Notes: generated by a model from the sequence alone, not told the origin. A stretch of 64,000 nucleotides of DNA from Bacillus sp. AFS037270 (GCF_002585305.1 NZ_NUNF01000052.1:6297-70296); one strand, 5' to 3'. Shown: positions 35,057 through 44,315, numbered from the stretch's first letter. Numbers and translations: made by a program.

Positions 35057-37333
35057 CTAACTATGGCATGCTTCGCATTCTTCGATTTCTGATTGAGATG
35101 TACTTCTGACGTAATAAGTTGTTTTTAAACCTTGCTTCCAGGCTTCCATATGAAGATTCAATAATTCCTTCGCTTTAATATCATGACGAACATAAAGATT
35201 AAAGCTAATCGATTGATCAATGTGCCGCTGGCGAGCAGCATTTTGTCGAATGCTCCAGGTCTGATCCAAGACATGTCTCGACCGGCGATAATAGTTATAA
35301 GTGTTATGATCTAAATCGGGTGCCGTAACTTTAAATTTGAAATTCTTCTTTTCTTCCGCGTATTCGACCGCATACAATGGATCAATTCCATCTGTCGAAC
35401 CCCCGATTTTTGCTGTAGATGAATTAGGAGCAATGGCCATCATCCAGCCATTTCTCAATCCGAATTTGGAAACATCCTCTTTTAGCTGATTCCACCGTAC
35501 ACTTTTATAACCTTTTCGCTCAAAATAACGGCCCGTTTGCCATTCTGACCCAGCGAACTTACTATAAAAGCCTTTTTCCTTTGCTAACAACATTGAAGCG
35601 CGAATGGTATAGTAGGCAATCTCCTCATAAAGTCGGTCAGCAAATGAAACGGCCTCATCTGATTCCCAGAAGATCCCCTCTAAGGCAAGGAGATGGTGCC
35701 AGCCAAATGTACCCAAACCAATGGCACGATATTTTTTATTGGTCGCTTCCGCTTGTCCGACTGAAATCGTATTAAGGTCAATGACGTTATCTAACATTCT
35801 TACCTGAATGGGAATTAACCGTTCTAAAACATGCACTGATTTAGGCAGATTAATAGAAGATAAATTACAAACTACAAAATCCCCAGGTTTGCGAACAATC
35901 ACGATATTTCCATCTTCATCCTTATATTCTTTGACAATGGTTGTAGCAGACATATTTTGAGCAATCTCCGTACACAAATTGCTGCAAAAAATAGACGTAC
36001 GTCCAATTCCTACTATATGTTTGTTAGGATTTTGCCGGTTGACTTCATCTCGATAAAACATATATGGCGTTCCTGTTTCTAATTGAGAAATCATAATTCG
36101 CGCCATAATATCCATTGCCCGATACGTTTTCCTTGGCAGTAATGGATGCCTTACCGCTTCTTCGTATTTTTCAGTAAAGAACTTTTCATCCAGCTCGTCA
36201 TAAAAATCTTCTAAACCAAGAGGCGTTCCGTCTTCATCCTTCCAGCCCATGATTTGTTTGACTTGATGCGGACAAAAGGTATGCCATTCTCCGATGCTTC
36301 GGCCATTTTCATCGACTTCTTCCAGTTTCTTCATAAACAAATCTGGGATGGAAACACCCGTGAAAATATCATGTGCCTTTCGTCTTTCGTCTCCATTGTT
36401 TGTTTTTAAATCTAAAAAGCCATTCATCATGTCTTTATGGAAAACATCTAAGTAAACGGCGATGGCTCCTTGTCTTTGCCCTAGCTGATCCACACTCACA
36501 GCCGTATCATTAATCAGCCTGATCCACGGGACAACCCCGGATGAATTACCTTTGAATTTTTTGATATCGGACCCTAAGGCACGGACTTTTCCAAGATAAA
36601 TGCCAATACCGCCGCCATCTTTACTCAGACGGGCAATATCCCAATTATTCATATAAATTCCGTCTAACGAATCGTCCACCGTATCAATAAAACAGGAGGA
36701 AAGCTGTCCAAAGCTTTTCCCGGCATTCGAGAGGGTCGGGGTGGCAACTGTCATATACAAGTTGCTTAATGCCCAGTATGCTTCTTTTACATACGAGATC
36801 CGCTTATCCCTAGGTTCGTTTTTCATTAAAGTCATGGCGATAATCATGAACCGTTCTTGAGGTAATTCGTAAGTTTTACCTTCATAATCCTTTGCAAGGT
36901 ATCGATCTGCTAATAAAAATAAGCCTATGTAATTAAACAAATAATCTTTGTTTGGATCTATTTCAGCCCCCAAGATTTCAATCTCTTCCCGGGTATAATC
37001 ATTTAATAGATCTTCCGAGTAGATTCCTATTTTCGTAAGATAGGTAAGTAGTCTATAAAAATCACCGTATTTTTCTGTTTGGTTATATCCTCTATGTTTG
37101 GCTGCTTTATGATATAAATCATTTAAAAATAGGTTTGCCGCAAGAAAGGTCCAGTTGGGATGTTCCATGGAGATTTGATTTAAGGCATAAAGCAATGATT
37201 GGTCATATCGTGAAGATTCCTCTAGTTCGGCTATCTTTTGGACTAGCTGTGTTGTATCCAGTTTGTATTTTTCATTTGCTCTTTTAATGGCCTCTAAAAC
37301 AGTATCCATTTCAGGATGATTTTTAACATTCAT
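35057..37333 (-). CDS. nrdA: class I ribonucleotide reductase, large subunit R1
   Basis: 758 residues reducing ribonucleoside diphosphates. Active-site elements: Cys in LSSCFIDTVDD, the NxCxE motif in SNLCTEIAQ, the second redox Cys in DFVVCNLSSINL, the PNSSTA loop, the radical-transfer Tyr pair in KTTYYVRST, and a C-terminal CEACHS redox pair. The N-terminus lacks the ATP-cone domain, so dATP inhibition through a cone is not expected. It is NrdA-like rather than the B. subtilis NrdE type. First gene of nrdA-nrdB-flavodoxin; led by a 560-nt leader with a cobalamin riboswitch and terminator. Confidence 0.94.
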   Translation of the reverse strand: MNVKNHPEMDTVLEAIKRANEKYKLDTTQLVQKIAELEESSRYDQSLLYALNQISMEHPNWTFLAANLFLNDLYHKAAKHRGYNQTEKYGDFYRLLTYLTKIGIYSEDLLNDYTREEIEILGAEIDPNKDYLFNYIGLFLLADRYLAKDYEGKTYELPQERFMIIAMTLMKNEPRDKRISYVKEAYWALSNLYMTVATPTLSNAGKSFGQLSSCFIDTVDDSLDGIYMNNWDIARLSKDGGGIGIYLGKVRALGSDIKKFKGNSSGVVPWIRLINDTAVSVDQLGQRQGAIAVYLDVFHKDMMNGFLDLKTNNGDERRKAHDIFTGVSIPDLFMKKLEEVDENGRSIGEWHTFCPHQVKQIMGWKDEDGTPLGLEDFYDELDEKFFTEKYEEAVRHPLLPRKTYRAMDIMARIMISQLETGTPYMFYRDEVNRQNPNKHIVGIGRTSIFCSNLCTEIAQNMSATTIVKEYKDEDGNIVIVRKPGDFVVCNLSSINLPKSVHVLERLIPIQVRMLDNVIDLNTISVGQAEATNKKYRAIGLGTFGWHHLLALEGIFWESDEAVSFADRLYEEIAYYTIRASMLLAKEKGFYSKFAGSEWQTGRYFERKGYKSVRWNQLKEDVSKFGLRNGWMMAIAPNSSTAKIGGSTDGIDPLYAVEYAEEKKNFKFKVTAPDLDHNTYNYYRRSRHVLDQTWSIRQNAARQRHIDQSISFNLYVRHDIKAKELLNLHMEAWKQGLKTTYYVRSTSQSEIEECEACHS

Positions 37334-37563
37334 ATGATTACCCCTTTTTTGTGACCGTCGCTCGCCGATATTGAAGAGTTCGGTCGTAATTATCTTTTTT
37401 TATGACCATTGGTACTCTTTTCACTAGTGTACGGGCACATTTATCTGCTTTTGTGACCGATTAGAACTTTTTACACGTCCCTCGGTAACAATTATCTTCC
37501 TTTGTGCCCCAATACCGCCCTTCGTCCAACCGCTCGGTCATTATTACTTGTTCTAACAACAGT

Positions 37564-37593
37564 AAAAAACCCATCTTCAAAGAAGATGGGTTT
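37564..37593 (-). terminator. riboswitch-controlled terminator in the nrdA leader
   Basis: AAACCCATCTTC (37567-37578) pairs with GAAGATGGGTTT (37582-37593), 3-nt loop. On the minus strand it is followed by TTTT. It stands between the B12 riboswitch (37697-37835) and the nrdA start, giving transcriptional control. Confidence 0.9.
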
Positions 37594-37696
37594 AATAAAA
37601 CGTGGATTGATCTAGTAAAACAGCAGCAACACTGTATTAGTCAGAATACCCCTCGTTCTATCTTCCTTCCTCCCGAAGAAGATAACACGCTATAAA

Positions 37697-37835
37697 AATG
37701 GCAGGTCTCCTGACTTATGCTTCCACCCTACTCTAATCCCTTCCCGTCCGAGGACAGTGGATACGATTATTTCGTCAGCAATTACAGTTGCGGGTACAGT
37801 TCTGGATTTACACCAGATTCCCTATTAAGTCTATA
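37697..37835 (-). promoter_or_regulatory. adenosylcobalamin (B12) riboswitch of the nrd operon
   Basis: On the minus strand the core reads GGGAATCTGGTGTAAATCCAG, then AACTGTACCCGCAACTGTAA, then CACTGTCCTCGGACGGGAAGG, and ends in GTCAGGAGACCTGCC (the B12 box, near 37700-37714). These blocks are in the canonical order of the cobalamin element. Bound AdoCbl should lead to termination at 37564-37593 and lower synthesis of the B12-independent RNR. Confidence 0.93.
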
Positions 37836-37906
37836 TATAGACACCATTTTCATTGGTTATTATCTATATTTAGTATCTATCTTTAAAAACAAACACTAAA
37901 TATTGT
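37828..37906. promoter_or_regulatory. three NrdR-box-like sequences upstream of the nrd leader
   Basis: ACACTAAATATTGT (37893-37906) differs from the consensus ACACWATATNTWGT at one position. CTATATTTAGT (37864-37874) and CTATATATAG (37831-37840; inside the palindrome GTCTATATATAGAC) match the core. The centres are 32 and 33 nt apart, about three helical turns, as is usual for tandem NrdR boxes. They fall just after the predicted transcription start. Confidence 0.5.
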
Positions 37907-37915
37907 ATATCAACT

Positions 37916-37944
37916 AATATAGTATACTACTTACACTTTTACAA
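37916..37944 (-). promoter_or_regulatory. candidate sigma-A promoter of the nrd operon
   Basis: Minus-strand TTGTAA (37939-37944), 17-nt spacer, TATATT (37916-37921). It begins only 6 nt after the metE stop. Confidence 0.6.
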
Positions 37945-37949
37945 GTATT

Positions 37950-40229
37950 TTATTTTTTCACCACTAGTTTCTCTCTCACTTGCTCCGCAGCCTCAACCAT
38001 TACTTCCAATGCAGCAATGGTCTCCTCTAACCCGCGGGTTTTCAAGCCGCAGTCAGGATTAATCCAGAACAACTTTGGTTCAAGGACTTGGAGCGCACGC
38101 TCAATGTTTCTCGTTAATTCTTCAAGTGCAGGTACTCGAGGACTATGAATATCGTATACTCCCAGACCAATACCTTTATCATAGATATTCTCTTCAAACG
38201 CGGAAAGTAATTCACCATGGCTTCTGGATGTCTCAATTGAAATAACATCCGCATCAAGAGCGTTAATTGCATCGATGATGTCTTCAAAATTCGCATAACA
38301 CATATGGGTATGAATTTGGGTCTCATTTCGCACGGATGTGGTCGAAAGTTTAAAGGCATAAACCGCTGCATTCAAATAGCTTGCCCAGTTTTCACGCTTT
38401 AATGGCAGCCCTTCACGGAGTGCTGGTTCATCCACTTGAATCATGCTAATTCCATTTTCCTCTAGCAATTCTACTTCTTTTCGAAGTGCAAGGGCAATTT
38501 GATTCGCCACCTCAAAGCGCGGAATATCATCGCGGACAAACGACCAGTTTAGAATCGTAATTGGTCCTGTCAACATCCCTTTTACAGGCTTTTCAGTTAA
38601 CGACTGAGCATAGACTGTTTCCTTAACGGTCATTGGGTCTTGGAAGGATACGTCTCCATAAATTAGCGGCGGTTTAACACAACGGGATCCATAAGACTGC
38701 ACCCATCCGTATTTGGTGAATTGAAACCCAGCTAATTTTTCACCAAAGTATTCAACCATATCGGTTCGCTCAAATTCTCCATGAACAAACACATCCAGCC
38801 CAAGTTTTTCTTGGATCTCAATCCATTTTTTAATCTCTGCATTAATATATTTCTCATATTTCGCATCGGTTAACTCACCTTTACGCCACAGTTGACGCTG
38901 CTTCCGGACCTCCTGTGTTTGCGGGAAGCTCCCAATCGTTGTTGTCGGCAAAAGCGGTAATCGGAATGTTGTTTCCTGGATGGCTTGTCGAATGTTAAAT
39001 GGTACATCACGTTCAGCACGAACCGAAGCCAAGTTTTGAATGTCGTTTTGTACTTGTTGATTGTTTCGGAACGTTGATTCATTTAATGCTTTAATCGCTT
39101 TTGTTCTTGAAGCGATTTCTTCTTTGATGGAATCTTTCCCTAGACGAAGTCCTTTTGTTAGAACAACCACTTCATGTAATTTTTCATCCGCAAAGGATAG
39201 GGCATTTTTTAGCACCTCTTCAAGTGTATCTTCACTCTTCACTGTTACAGGAACATGTAATAAGCTTGATGATGGCTGTACAATGAGGCGATCCTCTGGA
39301 ACGATCTCCGCGATCTCGGAAAGTAATGATAACTTCTCATCAAGATTGGCGCGCCAGATATTACGCCCATCGAGAATCCCCGCCGCAAGCACCTTATCTT
39401 CCGGGAATCCAAACTTCTTCAAGGAAGCCAAATTCTCACCGCGATCATGGATAAAATCCAACCCTATTCCCTGAACAGGTAGTGAAAATATCTTCTCGTA
39501 ATAATCGATGCTATCAAAATAGGTTTGCAGCAAGATGTTTACGTTAGGTGCAGCATCATGCAATTGCTGGTAGACGTCAGCAATTAGTTCTACCTCTTCC
39601 CTTGAGAGCGATGTCGTTAAAATAGGTTCATCGACTTGTACCCAATCAACGCCCTCTGCTTGCAGCTCACGCAAAATTTCAGCATATAATGGAATGAATT
39701 GATGAATGACTGTCTTTAAATTAGTGTACCCTTTTGATAATTTAACAAATGTAACCGGACCTATTATTACTGGCTTTCCTTTAATCCCAAGTTTTTGTTT
39801 TGCCTCTTTATAAAATTGAAGCGGGCGGTTTTCAACAAGAGTCGGAACAGTTTGGTCCAGTTCCGGAACAATATAGTGATAGTTGGTGTTAAACCATTTT
39901 GTCATTTCTGCTGCTACAGCATCCTTTGTTCCTCTTGCGATTTCAAAATATGTTTCAAGTGAGACTTTACCACCCTTATAGATAAACCGCTTTGGTACAA
40001 GCCCGAACATTACTGCTGTATCAAGGACATGGTCATATAGGCTAAAGTCACCTACAGGAATCAAGTCGATTCCTTGGTCCTTTTGCTTTTGGAGGTGTTT
40101 CAGGCGAATCTCCTCCATTTGTTTTAAAAATGGCTCTTTTTCTAATTTTCCTGTCCAAAACTGTTCCAATGCCTTTTTCCACTCGCGTTTTTCTCCAATT
40201 CTCGGATACCCTAAATTCGAACTTTTCAT
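37950..40229 (-). CDS. metE: cobalamin-independent methionine synthase
   Basis: 5-methyltetrahydropteroyltriglutamate-homocysteine methyltransferase, 759 residues (B. subtilis MetE about 762). N-terminal and C-terminal barrels, beginning [21 protein letters not shown]. The zinc site is in the second half: HTHMCYANF (His, Cys) and [11 protein letters not shown] (Cys). The start at 40229 follows AAGGGGATG. Controlled by a B12 riboswitch whose promoter is 380 nt upstream. No terminator is seen between its stop and the nrd promoter, so readthrough into the nrd leader is possible. Confidence 0.96.
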   Translation of the reverse strand: MKSSNLGYPRIGEKREWKKALEQFWTGKLEKEPFLKQMEEIRLKHLQKQKDQGIDLIPVGDFSLYDHVLDTAVMFGLVPKRFIYKGGKVSLETYFEIARGTKDAVAAEMTKWFNTNYHYIVPELDQTVPTLVENRPLQFYKEAKQKLGIKGKPVIIGPVTFVKLSKGYTNLKTVIHQFIPLYAEILRELQAEGVDWVQVDEPILTTSLSREEVELIADVYQQLHDAAPNVNILLQTYFDSIDYYEKIFSLPVQGIGLDFIHDRGENLASLKKFGFPEDKVLAAGILDGRNIWRANLDEKLSLLSEIAEIVPEDRLIVQPSSSLLHVPVTVKSEDTLEEVLKNALSFADEKLHEVVVLTKGLRLGKDSIKEEIASRTKAIKALNESTFRNNQQVQNDIQNLASVRAERDVPFNIRQAIQETTFRLPLLPTTTIGSFPQTQEVRKQRQLWRKGELTDAKYEKYINAEIKKWIEIQEKLGLDVFVHGEFERTDMVEYFGEKLAGFQFTKYGWVQSYGSRCVKPPLIYGDVSFQDPMTVKETVYAQSLTEKPVKGMLTGPITILNWSFVRDDIPRFEVANQIALALRKEVELLEENGISMIQVDEPALREGLPLKRENWASYLNAAVYAFKLSTTSVRNETQIHTHMCYANFEDIIDAINALDADVISIETSRSHGELLSAFEENIYDKGIGLGVYDIHSPRVPALEELTRNIERALQVLEPKLFWINPDCGLKTRGLEETIAALEVMVEAAEQVREKLVVKK

Positions 40230-40270
40230 TTTCTAGAAACATCCCCTTATATGTTTGTATTTTTGTCCCA

Positions 40271-40305
40271 ACAAAAAAATCTCCCTTTCAATGGAAAGAG
40301 AGATT
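40271..40305 (-). terminator. riboswitch-controlled terminator in the metE leader
   Basis: AATCTCCCTTTC (40278-40289) pairs with GAAAGAGAGATT (40294-40305, one mismatch), 4-nt loop. On the minus strand seven T follow. Confidence 0.88.
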
Positions 40306-40398
40306 GATACGCACAGTTAACTGGAATTGAGACCTTTTGGCTTTCTCAACACGTATTCCTCACTCCCCCCTATACACCCGTAGAGTTCAAGCGCATAC

Positions 40399-40545
40399 AA
40401 CAGGCAGGTCTCCTGGCTTAGGTTCATCGCTCCTTACCCCTTCCCATTTCTAACTGAAACAGTGGTTTTTGATAAGTTGCTCACCTTTACAGTGGCGGGA
40501 CCGCGCCGGATTTCCACCGGTCTTCCCTTTTAAGCTGTTTAATAT
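40399..40545 (-). promoter_or_regulatory. adenosylcobalamin (B12) riboswitch of metE
   Basis: On the minus strand: GGGAAGACCGGTGGAAATCC, then GCGCGGTCCCGCCACTGTAA, and, near 40403-40417, GCCAGGAGACCTGCC (the B12 box). All are canonical cobalamin-element blocks. Bound cobalamin is predicted to end transcription before metE. Confidence 0.95.
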
Positions 40546-40604
40546 TAAACAGCACCTGTTGCATTTCTTATGTAATTTTTACAAACATTTTGAATTTAAT
40601 AGCC

Positions 40605-40633
40605 ATATTAGCATGTATAACAAAGACTGTCAA
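40605..40633 (-). promoter_or_regulatory. sigma-A promoter of metE
   Basis: Minus-strand TTGACA (40628-40633), 17-nt spacer, TAATAT (40605-40610). Confidence 0.82.
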
Positions 40634-40697
40634 AACCTAATTTTAGGCTTGAAGGAATTTTGAACAGGCAAAACATTTTGTTTTACCTGTTTTATTT

Positions 40698-40862
40698 TTA
40701 GTATACAGTGACTGAGGCACGATCTCTAATCTCAAGCGGGTCCTGTGTGTCAGTAGGTTGATTCACTTCCACCATTGGTGCCTTCGATTCATTCTCGGGA
40801 CTCATTTCAGTTGGTTCACCCATATCATTCATGGGTACTGGAAACTTATTTTGTTTCTCCAT
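40698..40862 (-). CDS. small acidic protein, unknown
   Basis: 54 residues from the ATG at 40862 (GGAGGTG, spacing about 8). Pro/Glu/Asp-rich: MEKQNKFPVPMNDMGEPTEM, ending RDRASVTVY. There is no hydrophobic segment. An upstream in-frame extension lacks a ribosome site and is not used. I do not recognise the family. A weak hairpin (40663-40691) follows the stop. Confidence 0.6.
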   Translation of the reverse strand: MEKQNKFPVPMNDMGEPTEMSPENESKAPMVEVNQPTDTQDPLEIRDRASVTVY

Positions 40863-40967
40863 TTTTTTATCACCTCCATCCTTATTATTACGAGAAAATG
40901 AAAATTTAATGGTTTCTTTAAAATTTGGAAATAGTAAGGTGGAAATAAATAAGTTGGAGGAAAAATC

Positions 40968-41186
40968 ATGGAAGAAAAGAAACCGAATTTCCATAAAGAA
41001 ACAATTAAAAGTTCGCATGAGAATGAACCAGCCTTTAATGTGTATCTAGATGAGTTATTAGTTGCCGAAGTACGTGGGAATGATCCCACTAAATTAACCG
41101 TCATTCCGATGAGGGAACTGAATGATTATGAAGAGGACAAACTTCATGAGTATATTGAATCAATGGTGTCAGATCAAGAATACTAA
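40968..41186 (+). CDS. small acidic protein, unknown
   Basis: 72 residues with ribosome site TTGGAGG 8 nt before the ATG. The middle is NVYLDELLVAEVRGNDPTKL and the end is EEDKLHEYIESMVSDQEY: a short alpha-beta domain, Glu-rich. Not recognised. A hairpin with T residues (about 41192-41222) follows. Confidence 0.65.
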   Translation: MEEKKPNFHKETIKSSHENEPAFNVYLDELLVAEVRGNDPTKLTVIPMRELNDYEEDKLHEYIESMVSDQEY

Positions 41187-41191
41187 TGTGA

Positions 41192-41222
41192 AAAGGGCTA
41201 ACGGCCATTCGTTAGTCCTTTA
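41192..41222 (+). terminator. terminator after the 72-residue protein
   Basis: AAGGGCTAACG and CGTTAGTCCTTT with a 6-nt loop (GCCATT), then ATTTC. Confidence 0.65.
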
Positions 41223-41432
41223 TTTCTATAATGCCTCCACTGTATTACTCTCCTTCTCTGAGTCTTCTTTTCCTGCATTTCCTTCTTTATTTAATTTAGT
41301 CCATATTACAAATTTTAGATAAATATAATCTTATTTTACAGCAAATGGGTATTTAACCTCGGTAACTTGTCCAATCCATAGTGCATTTCGGGAATAAACT
41401 ACTTAATAGAAAAGGGAAAGGAGTGGAATCAA

Positions 41433-41762
41433 TTGAGAAGAACAAGAGAATTTGATAATCAAGGAAATCAATCTGTATTTAGAGGTTCTGGTAGAAATAA
41501 CAATAACAACAATAACTCCAATGTTAATGTTGAGGTTGATAATGAATTCGATAATGAAGTAAGAAATACTTCAGAATCTGAAGCAGAGGCTGAAGTTCGC
41601 AACACAGACAGAAATACCAATGTGGCAAGAGCAACTCTTGCTAATTCAGGAAATGCTCGTGTGAATGTTACATTAAACAGCCGCAGTAACGCTCGTGCTA
41701 ACACTGACCAAGAACAAGACAGTGACCAAGAACAAAATACAAATATAGATGTCGAAGACTAG
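41433..41762 (+). CDS. low-complexity Asn/Asp/Ser-rich protein, paralogue A
   Basis: 109 residues from a TTG at 41433 with AAAGGAGTG upstream. Very low complexity: a poly-Asn stretch (RNNNNNNNSN), alternating NVNVEVDNEFDNEV, then SESEAEAEVRNTDRNTN, NSGNARVNVTLNSRSNAR and a Gln/Asp/Glu tail. No signal peptide or membrane segment. The alternation of small polar and branched hydrophobic residues suggests stacked beta strands, but that is inference. Paralogue B follows 34 nt later, and a third related gene after that. Their role is unknown; coat or appendage proteins are one idea. Confidence 0.7.
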   Translation: MRRTREFDNQGNQSVFRGSGRNNNNNNNSNVNVEVDNEFDNEVRNTSESEAEAEVRNTDRNTNVARATLANSGNARVNVTLNSRSNARANTDQEQDSDQEQNTNIDVED

Positions 41763-41796
41763 AAGTAAAAATTAAAAAATTTAGGGGGATTATTAA

Positions 41797-42087
41797 ATGG
41801 CAAGAAGTGAAAGTGGAAGAAACCGCCGTAATAACACAAACACAGATGTGAATGTGGATGTAAACAACGATTTTGAAAATGACGTTCGCAATCGTTCAGA
41901 ATCAGAGGCAGAGGCAGATGTACGTAATACTGACAGAAATACAAATGTTGCTAGAGCAACAATCAATAATTCGGGAAATTCTCGCGTAGATATTACACTA
42001 AACAGCAGAAGCAATGCACGTGTAAGATCAGATCAAGATCAAGACAACGAGCAAGATCAAAATACTGATGTAGATGTAGATTTTTAA
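41797..42087 (+). CDS. low-complexity Asn/Asp/Ser-rich protein, paralogue B
   Basis: 96 residues, ribosome site GGGGG about 10 nt before the ATG. It shares with paralogue A the core SESEAEADVRNTDRNTN and NSGNSRVDITLNSRSNAR nearly residue for residue. Its N-terminus alternates: NTNTDVNVDVNNDFENDV, and the C-terminus is DQDQDNEQDQNTDVDVDF. No signal peptide, membrane span or Cys. Tandem duplication is the likely origin. Same operon direction and close spacing point to co-expression. Confidence 0.72.
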   Translation: MARSESGRNRRNNTNTDVNVDVNNDFENDVRNRSESEAEADVRNTDRNTNVARATINNSGNSRVDITLNSRSNARVRSDQDQDNEQDQNTDVDVDF

Positions 42088-42143
42088 TAAACAATGAGGG
42101 TGGGATATAAGTGTTCCACCCTTAATTAAGATAGGTGGAAATA

Positions 42144-42521
42144 ATGGAAAGATACAGAGATAAGAACCAGTACATCCCTCCTAGTTGGCAAAATTCAAGA
42201 AACCATAACAACTCCTCCGATTCTCTTGCATTCCAAGAAGATAATGTAAAGATTAAAAGCGAAAACATTAACACAATTGGACAAAGTGGCAATTCTGATG
42301 TAGATGTGAAAGTCGACGTATTTGTAGATACAACTCCAATTGCATTTGCCATCCTTACTTCCTTACTTGCAACAAACCAAATGACTGTGGAAGAGTTTAA
42401 TGAAGCGATAAGGCGTCTTGAAAATCTTACCCAAGGAAGGGATTTAAACGTTTCTTCATTAATACCGAATAATGTTTCAGATGTAAAATTATTCACAAAA
42501 AGTAAAAGAAGAGTGGATTAA
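42144..42521 (+). CDS. related protein with the same alternating Val/Asp motif
   Basis: 125 residues from the ATG at 42144 (AGGTGG upstream). N-terminus Asn/Ser-rich (YIPPSWQNSRNHNNSSDS), then INTIGQSGNSDVDVKVDVFVD, similar to the core of the two preceding paralogues. The C-terminal half is a normal globular helix region (ATNQMTVEEFNEAIRRLENL). It appears to be the third member of this small operon. A terminator overlaps its stop. Function unknown. Confidence 0.72.
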   Translation: MERYRDKNQYIPPSWQNSRNHNNSSDSLAFQEDNVKIKSENINTIGQSGNSDVDVKVDVFVDTTPIAFAILTSLLATNQMTVEEFNEAIRRLENLTQGRDLNVSSLIPNNVSDVKLFTKSKRRVD

Positions 42522-42539
42522 TGGTCCACTCTTCTTTTT
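42507..42539 (+). terminator. terminator overlapping the end of the third paralogue
   Basis: AGAAGAGTGGA (42507-42517) and TCCACTCTTCT (42525-42535) followed by TTTT; the stop codon is in the loop. Confidence 0.85.
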
Positions 42540-42643
42540 CAAAAAATTTATAAGAGAATGAGTATTTTTGATATTTTATCTTTACCTCCTTTCTCCCCAT
42601 TATTTTCTCGAATCACAGATTAATGATATAAAGAGGGATTGAT

Positions 42644-44221
42644 ATGATAAATAGTTCAATTAACACGTTTGATTTTATTGTTGTTGGAACGGGTCCCGCT
42701 GGTGCAGTGATAGGTAAGACACTCACAGATGATAAAAAAACTTCGGCCCTAGTCTTGGAGGCGGGGGAAAACAATGATAAGGATCAGCCGATAAGTGATT
42801 CAAGATTTGCGCCTGAACTAGAGGAACAATTTTACCCACAATATTTTTGGCAAGGAGAAGGTATACCTCAACCAGGGGTGGATAATAGATCTTTTGAATG
42901 GACAACAGGCCGTCTTTCTGGTGGTGGATCATCTATTAATGGAGAACAATATGTTAGACCTACACCATCGGTTTTAAGAGAATGGGAAATGCTTTTAGGG
43001 CCACTTTGGTCACCTGAACAAGCCATAGAAAACTTTAAACAGTTAGAAAATTTCCATGGGAAAACAAATAGCCCAGAATTTCACGGGTTTAATGGTCGTT
43101 TGAATATCAGGCAGACACCAAAAATTCCACCTAGTATGACAAAAAAACTGGTTTCAGCTATGGAACAGGCAACTGGTTTTAATAAGATACTAGATTATAA
43201 TGACCCTAGAACCCCAATTGGTCCTTTTACTCGATGGCAGCTATTTCAGAAAAACAATGGACAACGTGAAAGCTCATCCACAGCATTTTTATCTTCCGAT
43301 TTGATGACTCCCGATGGTTTTGGTGTAAATGGTCGTAAATTAAGAGTTTTGTATAAGTCAACTTCACTTCGTATTTTATTTAACGGGCAAACTGCAATTG
43401 GAATTGAATTTCTTAAAGAAGGAAAAAAGGTAAAAGCCTTTGCCCGTAAAAAAGTAATTATTTCAGCAGGGATTAACAGTGCCCAGCTGTTAATGTTGTC
43501 TGGAATTGGTCCAGCAAATGACCTTCTTCAAGTTGGCATACCAGTTGTTTTTGATAATCCGAATGTAGGGGAATTTTTGACTAATCACACCTTAAATACT
43601 GCTACATTTACTGTTAATCAAAAAGATGTCTCTGAGTTGCAAAGAGATCCATTTGCTCTTTATACTGGTGGTGCTTTTTTACCTAATCCACTTAGCGGAA
43701 TAAATGATCGACGCCGTGGTGTGCAATTAATAGGAATCTTTTCAGAAGGAAACTTAACTATTGCTATTTTATTCTTACAGCCTAAAAGTCGGGGAGCCAT
43801 TAAAATACAAAGCAATGATCCATTAAAAATTTTATTAGCAGATGAAGGTTTTCTCGATAACAGGTATGACTTGGAGGCAATTAAAGCAATCTATAAAACT
43901 TACATTAAAGGTATTGCGGAGAAACTCTCCAGCATAGATCGGAATTATAAGCTTATAAACCCCACACTAGAAATGATTGAAAATGATGATGAACTTGAAG
44001 AATTCATTAAAGAAAACTTCGGTCATAACCACCATCAACAGAGTTCTCTACGGATGGCGCCTTTTAATCGCGGTGGAGTAGTAGATCGGTTTGGTAATGT
44101 ACATGGAGTGGATAATTTAATTGTAGCTGATGCTTCAATTATTCCATTTACCGTTGATGGCAATACATCCGCATCTGCTTACCTAATTGGCTATACAATC
44201 GCAAAACACTTAACTGAATAG
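42644..44221 (+). CDS. GMC-family oxidoreductase
   Basis: 525-residue FAD enzyme. The dinucleotide fold begins IVVGTGPAGAVIG (12-24) and VLEAGEN. GMC signatures: TGRLSGGGSSINGEQYVRP, and at the C-terminus the catalytic His region GHNHHQQSSLRM plus ADASIIPFTVDGNTSASAYLIG. It oxidises an alcohol or related substrate, transferring electrons to oxygen or a dye-like acceptor. Substrate not identifiable. The start at 42644 follows AGAGGG. It may go with the three low-complexity genes upstream but is separated by a terminator. Confidence 0.9.
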   Translation: MINSSINTFDFIVVGTGPAGAVIGKTLTDDKKTSALVLEAGENNDKDQPISDSRFAPELEEQFYPQYFWQGEGIPQPGVDNRSFEWTTGRLSGGGSSINGEQYVRPTPSVLREWEMLLGPLWSPEQAIENFKQLENFHGKTNSPEFHGFNGRLNIRQTPKIPPSMTKKLVSAMEQATGFNKILDYNDPRTPIGPFTRWQLFQKNNGQRESSSTAFLSSDLMTPDGFGVNGRKLRVLYKSTSLRILFNGQTAIGIEFLKEGKKVKAFARKKVIISAGINSAQLLMLSGIGPANDLLQVGIPVVFDNPNVGEFLTNHTLNTATFTVNQKDVSELQRDPFALYTGGAFLPNPLSGINDRRRGVQLIGIFSEGNLTIAILFLQPKSRGAIKIQSNDPLKILLADEGFLDNRYDLEAIKAIYKTYIKGIAEKLSSIDRNYKLINPTLEMIENDDELEEFIKENFGHNHHQQSSLRMAPFNRGGVVDRFGNVHGVDNLIVADASIIPFTVDGNTSASAYLIGYTIAKHLTE

Positions 44222-44234
44222 TGTTATAAAATGA

Positions 44235-44272
44235 AAGCCATTTGTGATTTTAATCAAACTAACAAATGGCTT
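44235..44272. terminator. bidirectional terminator after the GMC oxidoreductase
   Basis: AAGCCATTTGT (44235-44245) and ACAAATGGCTT (44262-44272). It lies between convergent genes. Confidence 0.7.
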
Positions 44273-44315
44273 ATTTAATTTCAAAATTTAGGTAATATCG
44301 TATGGTCCTTGTTTT

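Noticed and set aside
41468..41704. Long antisense frames opposite the low-complexity paralogues (also 41793-42014)
   Set aside because: They are mirror frames produced by the repetitive Asn/Val codons; no ribosome sites.
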